Below are positions 31,314 through 41,616 of a stretch of DNA of 64,000 bases, in pieces. Below the pieces are notes generated by a model. It did no database searches. It had not been told where the DNA came from and was given only the letters and a program-made list of their open reading frames with translations. The DNA is from Beverwykella pulmonaria (lineage: Eukaryota > Ascomycota > Dothideomycetes > Pleosporales > Melanommataceae): assembly GCA_001599595.1 (NCBI GenBank), contig BCHH01000005.1, forward strand, positions 2,310,678 through 2,374,677, given 5' to 3'. Positions within the stretch are counted from its first letter, which is position 1; every line of letters begins with the position of its first letter. Both the position numbers and the translations under genes were made by a program.

Positions 31314-33991
31314 TCAGCTCGACTCCAGCATGTCGGCGTAGAGATTTAGAGCACTGCCGATTACGTCGACGATGGCCCATGTTTGGGCCCCTTTAAAGAT
31401 GGTCGCCCAGATTCGAAGAACTCCTGCGCTCAGGTATTTGGTGTACGCGGGCGAATCTATCAGAGCATCGGGTGGTAGAGCGAACTCTGTTTCATCTAAC
31501 AAGCTCTTGACAATTGCTATAATTCTCCGCTCATCTTGGGTGATAGGAGGCTCAGGGTTAGGCATAGACAGAGCCTCGAGCCATTTGCTCAAGAGATATG
31601 CGCATTCCAAGGTGCATAAAGAGTGCTGAATGGACCAGATGAAGGACTGTGTTTTAGCGACAAGTCTGTATCCAATCTTGACAGGTATGCTGAGCGCATG
31701 AGCCGAGTGTAGGACAGCCCTAGTGATCTTGGCTGATCGTTTGATGGCAGGTCCAGCACGGAAAGCGCTAGCTATCAGCACCGGATCGCGCGTGTCGAGG
31801 GCTCTGCCAGCAGTATCCACATACAGGCGAATATATGCCAAGCGCAAAAGGGCAGTGGAGTTGAACGCAACTGGGCCATTGGGACTCATGGGGTCCAGTG
31901 AGGACTCAGGGTTGTTCTTCCAGCCTGTCTGCCAGTTTCTCAACGCATTCTCCAGCGATGCAACATCATTTTGGCTAAGATCTCCAGATCCATCAAAGCG
32001 ACATCGTGCTACTTGGCGAACAAAGAATATATGCTGGATAAGGGCGTGGATAAGGGCGTAGTTTCCGGCACTTGAGTTCCATTCAGTGACATCTCGGCCG
32101 TTATTTGAAAACAAGCGCTGCAAAGCGTCTTGAAACCGGATTTCGGGTACGCTCTTCTTCCGCGCTTCCCTCCAAGCTGCCTCTGTCGATGCCTTGAACT
32201 CGGCAGAGCTGCAAGGCAGAGTTAGTTTGACCTCGGAAGTCAGTATGAATGGAGGAATATTGTAGACAATGCAGTGAAGGTTCGAGAAACCGTAAACAAT
32301 GAACTTCGTTCGCTTAGTGGTCTCCCGCTGAACCCACTCAACCCATGAAGTGTCGTCCCGCAAGGCTTCGTTCTGGAGGCCGTCATCTCTAATCAGTGTG
32401 GCGAGAATACTTTGTATTGCGAGCGCTTCTCGAAGGATCTCCTTGTGCTTTGCCCACGTAGAGAGAGCCATGAGCAACAGCAATGCTTGGGCAGTTTGTA
32501 TGAGGTCTTCTCCTGAAAGGTCCGATTCGGATGGTAGCCCCAGTGGTCCAACCGTTGAGCATGTACGGGGTGGGCTTCTTGTTGCCGACGCGCCATCCAT
32601 GTCGTGGGAGGATGAGCGGTCGGAATCTGCGCGAAGATGGTATTCGACAAGCCGAGCATCTCTTCTCCGTATTCGGTGAGTTGCAATCGCGCGACTCGCA
32701 TTGAACAAATTTACGCCTTTTTCCCCTTCGAAAGTGTACTGAGCGCCAACAGCGGCAATGGCGAGGATAAGCTCGACAGAGCAAGAGTCAACAGACATTG
32801 TCGGAATGTGCAAGAAGGGCATGTGTTCGTGAAACCCGTTGATGTACGCGGCAATGTATCGGCACAGGGCCAACCGGCTAGGTAACTTGAAGTCGTCGGG
32901 CACCACGGAAGAGAAATCGTGTAACTTTTCGGCAATCTTCTGTCGATCATCTATCGAAATCTCTGCCAACGGCCGGCGACTCGGCTCTTCATGCTCTGGA
33001 AGGCTGTCCGGTTGCAGTGAGGGGAGCCTTGATCCAAATCTTGAGAAGGAGTTGGGCTCCTCCAGATGATTTTGACTATGGCCAAGCATTGACGCTGCAG
33101 GAGTCCCCGGTCCGGGTATGAATTCTTGGCCGTAGCCAAATGATTCAGGGGAGAAGAAGGGCATGGGCTGCTCAGTGTTGATCAGCGAAGAGAAGTGGTA
33201 CGAAGTCAGAGGCTCATTGTCAAGAAAGGCGGCCAAACTGTCGAGTGAGTCCCCAAGGCTGGGACCATGGACGTTGACAGATGATGCAGGTCCAATAGGC
33301 TGTTCCACTGTTCTAGTGATGCCTTCATCTTGCATAGGGAGCGGACCTGAGAATTCATGTCGAGGAGTTGCACCATTGGTCATGTTCCCCTGCAAGGCCT
33401 GATACTCGGCCGCCATGGAGAGAGCGGCGAGGGAGAACTCATCGTTTTGCCCTACAGCCAGGGGCGCCGCGTGGTTGAGAGTCTGGGAATGGTATTGCGG
33501 TGGGTGCATGTTGATGTTGTTCACTGGCGCGGCCGGGGTGGACATCATGCTGGGAATCTCTGGCACCGGCCTTCCGGCATCAAAGCTGGACCGCATGCGC
33601 TTCGACGGCCTCGACTCTGTGGGCATATGAGCATAGTTCTCGGGGGATGCTCGATGGTTCCGCTGGCCATTCTCCTTGTGATGGGTCAATCGCTCGTGGC
33701 GGACAAGCAAGTCACTTGCCGAGTCAGCACACACAGTTGTTATACTAGATGTGCAAGTCTCATACCTGCGAGTGAAAGAGTAATTGCACTCGGCACAACT
33801 GAAAGGCTTGATGCCACTGTCTTCTGGAGCATTAGATAGCATTAGCAGGCGACAGCATGTGACTCACGAATGCGCTCATGGCGTTGGAGATGCTCGAGGC
33901 GGGCAAACAAACGCTGGCAATGCTGGCACTGGAAGCGTTTTTCCTTCTTCCCCGCTGAAGCCGCCTGGTCTGCACCCGAGCTTGACTCCAT
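31314..33991 (-). CDS. cluster regulator: two C2H2 zinc fingers plus fungal_trans domain, 860 aa
   Basis: Exons 33868..33991, 33766..33823 and 31314..33714 (introns of 44 and 51 bp) give 860 aa. Finger 1 is FQCQHCQRLFARLEHLQRH; finger 2 is CAECNYSFTRRSDLLVRH and is completed by splicing. The recognition helices (RLEHLQR, RSDLLVR) closely resemble those of Mig1/CreA and Adr1, which read GCGGGG- or GGRG-type sites. A basic stretch follows, then a long Pro/Ser/Gln-rich linker. The fungal-specific transcription factor domain (PF04082-like; LCRYIAAYINGFHEHMPFLHIP) is in the second half. This C2H2 plus fungal_trans layout is typical of fungal pathway regulators. Its position in the middle of the enzyme genes argues for local control. 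Confidence 0.92.
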
Positions 33992-34467
33992 GGCATAAGC
34001 TAGGAGAACTCAGCAGAGAACTCAACAGGGCGTGGTAGGCGCGATGCTTGTGCATGCCATCATTGGTTAGGGAGGAATCGGAGCAGCATTAGCAAAGGGC
34101 ACGACGTTTGGAGATGCCGGAGACGCTGGAGACGCTGGAGATGCTGGGGGATAATTATTGGGGCTGAAGGATGAAAATGCGGAGAGAGGTGACTTTCATG
34201 TGGGGACGGTTAGTCTTGCGCCACCAACGACGGCGTCCTTGGCACGGCGGAACTCTGGCCCACACAATCATGAAAACCGAGAATTGGCCGCGTGAGGCAG
34301 GAAGTGAGGAAATTGAATTGTATTACCATGAATTGTGATGGGTAATTGCTGGTGTTGAGGTTGGTGCGTGCGCGCGCGCGTGTGGGTCCTTCCTTCTCAC
34401 TCAACGCGTCGCGACTATCTAGATCTGCACACCTCCCCAGTACGCTGTATCCTACATCACCACCCCC
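33992..34467. other. regulator promoter region
   Basis: It holds a 9 bp minisatellite (34110..34145) and a 21-base alternating purine-pyrimidine tract gtgcgtgcgcgcgcgcgtgtg at 34364..34384 with Z-DNA-forming potential. No gene is seen. Confidence 0.5.
34110..34145. repeat. 9 bp minisatellite x4
   Basis: Units ggagatgcc, ggagacgct, ggagacgct and ggagatgct lie upstream of the regulator gene. Confidence 0.85.
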
Positions 34468-34920
34468 TCACGCCCGCTCGCTCTTGTTCCCCAGCTCGCG
34501 CGGCTTCTCGCCCTTCTCCGCCATGTCATTGAGCACCTTCTCGGCCGTCTTCATGGCATCGACGCCCGCTGGCACGCCGCAGTACGTGGTCGCGTGAATG
34601 ATGGCCTCGCGGATCTCGAGCTCCGACAGGCCGTTGTTGCGCGCACCTCGTATATGAACAGCCAGCTCGGGCGCGCGATTGAGGGCCATGAGCATGCCGA
34701 TATTGATCAGACTGCGCTGCTGCTTGGACAGGCCCGGCCGCGTCCACGCATAGCCCCAGCAGAACTCAGTCACCAGCTCCTGGCCCGCCCGAGAAAAGTC
34801 CGTCGAACCGTTGGCCAGTGCGCGGTCCACGTACTCCTCGCCCACAACGCTGCGGCGCATCTTGAGGCCCTCGTCGAAGAGCTGCTTGTGGAGGTCGTCG
34901 AACTTGGGATCGGTAGACAT
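34468..34920 (-). CDS. carboxymuconolactone decarboxylase-like protein (single domain), about 150 aa
   Basis: A single exon. The sequence matches gamma-carboxymuconolactone decarboxylase along its length: [81 protein letters not shown]. The family acts in protocatechuate/beta-ketoadipate breakdown, decarboxylating a muconolactone. No AhpD-type CxxC is present, so a peroxidase role is unlikely. The ATG at 34920 ([14 protein letters not shown]) fits the family's start; an upstream in-frame ATG at 34956 would add 12 residues. In many fungi relatives are hydroxy acid- or phenolic-related enzymes rather than true pca enzymes, so the reaction stays open. Confidence 0.9.
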   Translation of the reverse strand: MSTDPKFDDLHKQLFDEGLKMRRSVVGEEYVDRALANGSTDFSRAGQELVTEFCWGYAWTRPGLSKQQRSLINIGMLMALNRAPELAVHIRGARNNGLSELEIREAIIHATTYCGVPAGVDAMKTAEKVLNDMAEKGEKPRELGNKSERA

Positions 34921-35274
34921 GGCGGGCGGCGTGATTGGTGGAGAATTGTCGGACAATTCGGCTCAGAGGATGCGGAGTGTTTTGGATAGGGCGGACACCA
35001 CAGCTGGATGAATGCAGACACGAAAAGGGCAAGCTGAAGATGTTTCAGTGATGATGATTTGGAATTCGAGATGAGAGCAGTGATGAAGGCAAGGCATTCA
35101 TCCTGTCTACCCCTCACTCTCCCTCCCTCATGTGGGCCCCTGGTTGGAGCTGTTGCCCCTCTTCCCCAACTACCCCAACCCGACAATGCGTCATCACATA
35201 CTGCCACGAACACAGAGTGGGAGACGAAAACGCTACTCTGTCGTGTGTACGAGACCTTGTACGTAGCCGTTGGC
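34921..35274. other. intergenic between CMD 1 and dehydrogenase 2
   Basis: Contains the promoter of the carboxymuconolactone decarboxylase-like gene; no ACCCC-N5-GGGGT palindrome is seen here. Confidence 0.4.
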
Positions 35275-36299
35275 CTAGCTCGAGCCATTGGTCTTTGCCT
35301 GCCAGTCCTCGTCGCCCCCAAGATAGCGATACACAACGCGGGAGTCCAGATCCCGACACCGCGGGTCCTTGCTTGCGCCGTCATATGTTTCCAACCCTAC
35401 TTCGCCCAGCACGTTCTTTGACCCAACTCTCTTCGCCATGTCGACGGCCAGCGAGAAATCCTTGCGCATCAGTTGCACCTTAAAGCCCTCCCTGTACCCG
35501 CCCGTCGAAGGCGACTCGGCATACACGTGGGGCACCGGGTTGAATTTGTCGCATATCGTATTCTGCGCCGTGCCAGCTGCGTACACCTTTGCCAGAGTCC
35601 GTGGATCTAACCCAGACCGCATTCCCATATCCATGGCCTCGGAGCAGGCGATGGCAATGATGCCCGAGAGATAGTTGTTCGAAAGCTTTGCTGCAAGACC
35701 GAGCGACGGTCCACCGCACGGAATGATCTGCTTGCCCATTAAGCTCGCCAGGTACGTCAAGCGCTTGACGTTTGGATCCGACTCTGCGCATCCCAGGAAA
35801 AAAGCTATTGTGCCTTTCACGGCTCCCACTACGCCCCCACTGACCGGCGAGTCGTAGAAGGATGCCGAGGGGAAGTTCTGCGCAATGTGCTCCTTCACAG
35901 CCAGACTCGTCGCCGTGTCTATCGTCGAACAGTCGATGAGCAGCTTATTCGAGACATCGGTGCAGCAAACGCCATTTTGAGGGTCGAGGTACACGGATCG
36001 GACATGTGCCCCTTCAGGGACCATGCTTATTACCGTTTCCTAGCCACCCTTTAGTTTCTGAGCATTCGTATGCACGCGATTTTACTCACCACTTGCTGAG
36101 CGACATCCTTTGCGCTCAATGCCTTGAATACCCTATTCGGGAACCTGGCGCACATCTCGTCCACCGCCGCTTCGACGACGTCAAAAACATATATTCGTGA
36201 TTCGGAGGGCAGCTTGTTCGCCAGGTGCACGAGCATCGGCTTTCCCATCGCCCCAAGGCCAATGAAGCCCAGCGTCTTGAAGTCGGATGATTCGGCCAT
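35275..36299 (-). CDS. NAD-dependent beta-hydroxyacid dehydrogenase (HIBADH-like), second copy, 324 aa
   Basis: Exon 1 is 36090..36299 and exon 2 is 35275..36039, with a 50 bp intron in phase 0. The Rossmann motif GLGAMGKPM is at 14-22, the substrate loop FYDSPVSGGVVGA at 131-143, and the catalytic lysine is K188 in LGLAAKLSNNYL. The family oxidises 3-hydroxyisobutyrate or similar beta-hydroxy acids. It is clearly related to but diverged from the gene at 15188..16222. The ATG at 36299 gives the standard N-terminus; an ATG at 36368 would add 23 residues. It is divergent from lactonase 2 with a 371-base shared promoter. Confidence 0.92.
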
Positions 36300-36670
36300 T
36301 GCGTCTTCAATAAAGAAGGTCGAAGTGTTTACACCACTATCACTGGGCTTTGGTAAATGATGCGGCATGGACAGTTCGCCGCGCCCCTACAAATGCCTAG
36401 CCAATCCGCGTTGGCCGCCTGACCCCAATTCCGCCACTCCACCCCACCTTGGGGTAACCCATGTAAGCATCAACGCGCGAACCCTTAATCTAGGCTACCC
36501 CAAAAGGTGGATGTCAACGCCCATAGAGGTACTCATCATAACCAATTGATCCAGGCCAAGGATGGTGAATGAGGGTTCATCACATCTTCATCATCCATTA
36601 CAATGTCTTCATCATTCCTCACTTCTCTTCATCTTTCTAATGTTCCAACGTTATAGCTTCGCATTACGCC
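36300..36670. promoter_or_regulatory. divergent promoter, dehydrogenase 2 / lactonase 2
   Basis: It separates two start codons and holds the palindrome at 36441..36455, 142 bases from the dehydrogenase start. Confidence 0.6.
36441..36455. promoter_or_regulatory. palindrome ACCCCACCTTGGGGT, candidate regulator site
   Basis: Inverted 6-base arms around 3 bases, with the same ACCCC-N5-GGGGT form and 15-base length as 30016..30030. The near-identical distance from a start codon (about 140 bases) at both loci supports a shared regulator. Confidence 0.5.
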
Positions 36671-37734
36671 ATGTGTTCCCCCACCACTGTTACACAAACC
36701 GGACCGCCATCTCCTCCGCCTGAAAAAGCAACAGTAACAGTTCACGCACTATCCTGTGGCCACTTCTCGCTCCCTGAGTACCAATTCATACATCCCGTGT
36801 CTCGAGACGCGCGGAAGACTGTGCCTTCTCTCGCCTTCTTAATTCAACATCACAACCTCCAGAGCGGAAAGACAACTCGGATCGTGTTCGATCTGGGGCT
36901 GAGAAAGGATGTTAAGCGATATGCGGCACCAATACAGAAACACATCGAGACACGACAACCTATGGTAACTGACCCAGACGTAGTCAAGAGTTTGGCGATG
37001 GGAGGCTTAACGCCAGACGACATTGAATATGTAATCTACTCGCACGTACGTCAAATGACGGAGTTCTGTTGAATGACCCTCGGAAATCTGCTGACACATG
37101 AGCAATGTAGGTGCATTGGGATCATATTGGCGAGCCGCGCGACTTCCCCACCTCAACCTTTATCGTTGGTCATGGAGCACTCGCGCTTCTGAATGGAACC
37201 TCAAGTTCACTACGAGGTGGACATTCATTCTTTGAGCACGATCTCCTTCCAGATGGTCGTACTATGGAACTTTCAGACCCAGAGATCCGACCATTGCATT
37301 CGACAAACCATCAACAGCCAGGGATTTTTAATGTCTCCCAACCTTGGCGGCCTTACGGTCTCCTCTCTCAAGCCCTTGACATCTTTGACGACAGCTCTCT
37401 CCTCATCGTGAACGCACCAGGTCATCTCCCCGGTCACATCAACATGCTCGCCCAAACATCTCCCACCCATCAAATATATCTGGCAGGAGATGCGTGTCAT
37501 GACCGGCGCCTGTTGACTGGCGAAAAAGAGATTGGCGAATGGAATGACGCCGAAGGGCATTTGTGCTGCATACATGCGGATCGGAAACAAGCGGAGGATA
37601 CTATTCAAAAAATACGAGAGCTAGAGCAGCATGGTGTAGAGATTATTTTCGCCCATGATGTTGAGTGGGAGGAGGATCCAAAGAACAAGACCAGGTTTTT
37701 TGGCGCCGAGAGAGCGCAGACAAGTAATCTATAG
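36671..37734 (+). CDS. metallo-beta-lactamase-fold hydrolase, lactonase-like (copy 2), 332 aa
   Basis: Exons 36671..37045 and 37111..37734 (65 bp intron, phase 0). The intron falls inside the metal motif: exon 1 ends with SH125 and exon 2 starts VHWDHIG, giving H125, H127, D129 and H130. Later ligands are in NAPGHLPGHINML, LAGDACHDRR and IIFAHDVEWEE. It shares with copy 1 the N-terminal pattern (SLPEYQFIHP, TVPSLAFLIQH, RIVFDLGLRKDV) and the RQP and GL.P.D blocks, so the two are paralogues within one cluster. Likely a two-zinc lactone hydrolase in the cytosol. The substrate is not inferable from sequence. Confidence 0.92.
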
Positions 37735-38088
37735 CGCTGGTTTTATTGTCATTTGATATTCTGCCCTATAGGGATATAGCGGCATACGATCTACTATGCA
37801 TCTATGGTTAGATCTCTCTCTTCAAAACACTTTAGTCGCTTACTCGCGCTCAACGTTTCATTATCACGATCCGACGGACCCCTGTTCCTCTTCCCCACCC
37901 GGACGTTGGAGAATGTGGGGCATGTTTCCACCAATCAGCCGCGACTGCCCGACGACTTCTCCAACTTCAGCTTCCCCTCCTTACTTGTCTCATGCACCCC
38001 ATCACTCACGTCCATCTCATGTCCGTATCCCACTAGCCCCAATCTAGCTATCACAACTTCGTCGTAATAACTATCCCTACCAGAAACC
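37735..38088. other. intergenic, promoter of CMD 2
   Basis: There is no gene. CCCCAC and TGGGG half sites occur (about 37895..37920) but not with the N5 spacing. Confidence 0.4.
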
Positions 38089-39022
38089 ATGACCTCACCC
38101 GTCCCTCTACCTCCCGCTTACACAATCCTCTCCGACCCGCCCTCCATGAGTCTGACACCCACACAGCAAAATCTAAAAGAGCGGTTCGACGCCGAGCTCG
38201 GCGCCCACGCATTCGACGAATCATGGGCACGGCTGCTCAAGCACTCTCCCGAGATGTTCGCTGCGAGTCTTCGCATGACGAGCGTCCCCAAAAAGAGAGG
38301 CGCCCTAAGCCCCAAGATACAAGCGCTCGTGCTTCTCGCGGTCGCAAGTGCTAGCACGCATCTACACGTCCCAAACATCCATCGGCACACAAAACAAGCC
38401 CTCCTTGCCGGTGCATCGAAAGCCGAGATCGTTGAAGTGCTCTGTTTGACGGCGACGCTGGGGATTCACGCTTGCAACATCGGGGTACCAATCCTCTTTG
38501 AGGTTCTCCGCGAGGAGGGTAAGGAGTTACCGACTGGCATGGATGGCATGAGCGAGCAGCAGTGGAAATTGAAAGATGAGTTTGAACGGAAGAGAGGGTA
38601 TTGGCATGCGTTTTGGGAGGACTTTCTCAGACTAAGTCCGGAGTTCTTTGGGGCGTATGTCGAATTTAGTAGTGTGCCGTGGACGAATGAAGGGGGAAGG
38701 GGGATCCTGGAACCTAAGGTGTGTAGCCCTACTGTGCTTGCCTATTTTTATGGGTTTTAAAGTGCCGGAACTTGTATGATTTAAACACGTGCTATATTGA
38801 TCATGTGTGTAGGTCAAAGAGCTCATATACTGCGCCTTCGACACCGCCGCCACACACTTGTACCAACCAGGCCTGAAACTACACATGAAGAACGTCCTGA
38901 AATACGGGGGGACGGCCGAGGAGATCATGGAGGTATTAGAGTTGGCCACGTTGTTGAGTATAAGTACGCTAGATGTGGGTCTACCGGTTTTAGAGGAGGA
39001 ATTGGCGAAGGTAGATGCATGA
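38089..39022 (+). CDS. tandem carboxymuconolactone decarboxylase-like protein, 279 aa
   Basis: Exons 38089..38718 and 38813..39022 (94 bp intron, phase 0). Two AhpD/CMD helical units are visible. The first is at about 60-150 (LSPKIQALVLLAVASASTHL, HTKQALLAGASKAEIVEVLC). The second is at about 195-275 (LEPKVKELIYCAFDTAATHL, HMKNVLKYGGTAEEIMEVLE). Each holds the helix with a TH[LV]-type end and an E.....E.IxEVL helix. No CxxC is present. Double-domain relatives are common in bacteria and fungi and mostly uncharacterised. It is the last gene of the cluster, transcribed in the same direction as lactonase 2, and a third copy of the fold in the cluster. The reaction is unknown; decarboxylation or hydrolysis of a ring-opened product is the best guess. 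Confidence 0.85.
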
Positions 39023-40537
39023 AATATAGATCGCGAATATTAGCTCCGTAAGAGTATATGCATGATTAACCTTTGTGTGGTCGAGTGGGAACGGATGTTT
39101 GACGTGACTCATCCATAGAGGCAACCCGTGCTATGCAACAGTGTCGAGATGCTTGCGGTCTATAAAAACCAGCCGGACTTTATACATTGTTCTGCGGAGA
39201 GAATACATCGGATAAAGGTGTTTGTGATAAAACCAGCTAGATTTTTATTTGCATTTTCGATAATACAGAAGACCAATAGGACAAGGACATTTACGCGATC
39301 CAAACCGAAGAACATAAAGGGGTCATGGCTCGAGAGTCAAAAACTCGTCAATTATGTCTGGGGAGCAATTTTCAAATCTTTCCTTATTCTGAAGAGAAAA
39401 GGGCGAAAACGTATTGTGATACTGGTTTTGAGACGGCCTCGTCGCTAGATGGCACCCGATAGCCGGAGTGATTCAATCTCCGCATGTTGCGCTGTTCTCA
39501 AGGGCACACTTGTCAACATCGTGGCTTTTATCGATGCCTACCGCATGGGCGGTAGTCCCAAGGTGTGGTCCGATTTCACGCTCTTTAGGAACTATACTAT
39601 GTAGCCCGGAAATGCATGCATCTGGATATAGCTGGAGTAGATCTCTTTGTATATCGGCTACTTCAGGATTGAAGCAACCCGGAACATTACTGTCAGTACC
39701 AGGCTCTTAGTGGATGCTAACATAGGGCGAATTTCACTTCCTTAATACTTTAGAGTGATCAGTGGGAGAGGAAGAACAGGCAAAAATAGAAGATAGCGTA
39801 GAAAAAGAAGATAGAGCAGAAGAGGTGCAGTTTGTCTCCGCGCGAGAGTTGAGATTTTGTTGTGGAAGATCGTCAAATCCCAGCGCAGTAGAGGTAAACC
39901 TTCTCCACTCAGGGGAGGTAAAAGACGGTCATGGGAGGCCAAAAAAGGGCTAGCACAGTGGCGCTAGAATCTTTTCCCACCGAATAATTGAAACCTCGCC
40001 GTGAAAGTCCAATAATAACTGCCACAGTGAACGAGACGAAACTTGTTCACCCGAAGGTGACGATACCTATCCTCACAAAGGAGACTAAACTGATTCGAGA
40101 ACGGAAGGCGAAAGATCTCTGTGCACCCAGGACATCCTGCATTTTTTCTGGTGTCCTTGGGTGACCCAAGCCGAGGTCATGCATTATGCATCATAACATT
40201 GGAGTGGTGCGGGGAATTGGGTGTGCAGGCAGGCGAGCAATTTATATGTAGGGTTAATTGGAGAGCTATACGATTAGAGGAGCAGATCTGCTTTTGGGCG
40301 TTCTGAATGGGGTTAAGTTCTAGTGTAGGATCATGTTGAGTAAAGATCTGAAAGCTTGTGCCCCTTTTTCCTTTTTCGAACATCACTGTGTCCTCGCCGA
40401 TATCGGCTTGTTTGCCCATATATTACACGCTGCGAACCCGAGCATTTGAATGTAGGGAAGAAATGAGAGTGTTACATTGTAACTGTCGATCCCCATTCAC
40501 GCCTGAAGGATCAGCACTCGGTAGTTTGTCTGCGATT
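39023..40537. other. intergenic, no gene seen
   Basis: About 1.5 kb with only short unremarkable open frames (39128..39448 + is Arg/Lys-rich and ends in ordinary sequence). Confidence 0.4.
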
Positions 40538-41011
40538 ACTCATGGCGGAAATCGCTTTATAGCCGCCCGATGAGGGTATAGAGATCATCAGAAGTATCCA
40601 CAGGTGGCAAAACAGGGTATACAACCAATGACAGACAATATGCCTTTGCAGCCGAAATTTTGCCTACACCTTCATTTTCATTGTCAGAGGTGGACGATGA
40701 GATGTAATTTTTGTAGTAGAGCCTCATCAGTGGTAGTTGTTATCCCCATCATGAGCTTTTACCTTCATGAGACGCTACTTGCGCTTGCTATCTGCAGCGC
40801 TCACATGCCTCCTTGCTCATAGAGCGATTGAATCTCCCCTCTAGCATTTCCTTCTTGTAGTCCCTCCCACCTTCTATTATGTTCAGGTTAGGAGAGTTTG
40901 GAGGGACATATTGGCTGTCATTGGCTATATACCCTGTTTTATCACCAGTGGAGACTCCTGATGATCTCTATAACCTCATTGGGCGGCTATAATACGATTT
41001 CCGACATGAGT
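40538..41011. repeat. inverted repeat with 105 bp arms
   Basis: The arms 40538..40642 and 40907..41011 are reverse complements at roughly 85% identity (shared atagccgccc, tagagatcatca, aaaacagggtata, ccaatgacag). They are separated by 264 bases. The right arm runs directly into a minus-strand transposase remnant. Confidence 0.8.
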
Positions 41012-41040
41012 AGTATGCACATCCCATGCTGTATATCCTA
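40815..41040 (-). pseudogene. Tc1/mariner-type transposase remnant
   Basis: On the minus strand just left of the right arm a frame reads YVPPNSPNLNIIEGGRDYKK, which matches the PPYSPDLNPIE.xW..lK block carrying the third catalytic residue of Tc1/mariner transposases. Upstream, within the arm, a frame reads GYTAWDVHTTHVGNR, interrupted by stops. Only a fragment is left. Confidence 0.6.
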
Positions 41041-41616
41041 ATCGAATAAGCGCCTTCCGGCTAAAATTTCGGACCCAGACACTCCGGAATTCTCATCAAC
41101 ACGACCTTTGGTTAAAACTAGCGCAATGCCCGATACAGTTCAGATCTCCTCTGAACCCAAGTCCTTTTATAGAAATCATGACGCTCTACGATCTACAACT
41201 AAGGTCAGGCGCATAACTTGGATTCTTGGGACGCACTTCATTACCACTAGAGGCAGGAAATTGTGCAAACCACTACATGGGCCTATTATCAATGCAGCAT
41301 AGGTTTCTCAATCAATATAAGTCCTAACAAACTGTATTCTTCTCAGACCTCAATCTAACTTTTACTAGTTAGCTGACGCCAGGTTTCTACTCTGCATAAG
41401 GGATAGCAATGTTCCTTTTGGGAGAAAGCTAATTAATGTGCCAAGGGTCATGGTTTTCCTTTGGGAACATCCACACACGCTGGACTACACAGATCAGTAT
41501 AAAGGAGCAGCAGTTTCACTCCCAGAAATGGCAATATATATCCTCTTGTCTCTTTTCATCTACCTTGGCATTTCAGCTTCGACTCTTTATCACATCAACC
41601 AAGCTACCACTTCATT
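41041..41616. other. intergenic, promoter of small secreted protein gene
   Basis: No gene is seen. Confidence 0.4.

Noticed and set aside
34770..35384. Minus-strand open frame (204 codons) across the CMD/dehydrogenase gap
   Set aside because: It overlaps both real genes in another frame and has a basic, low-complexity composition.
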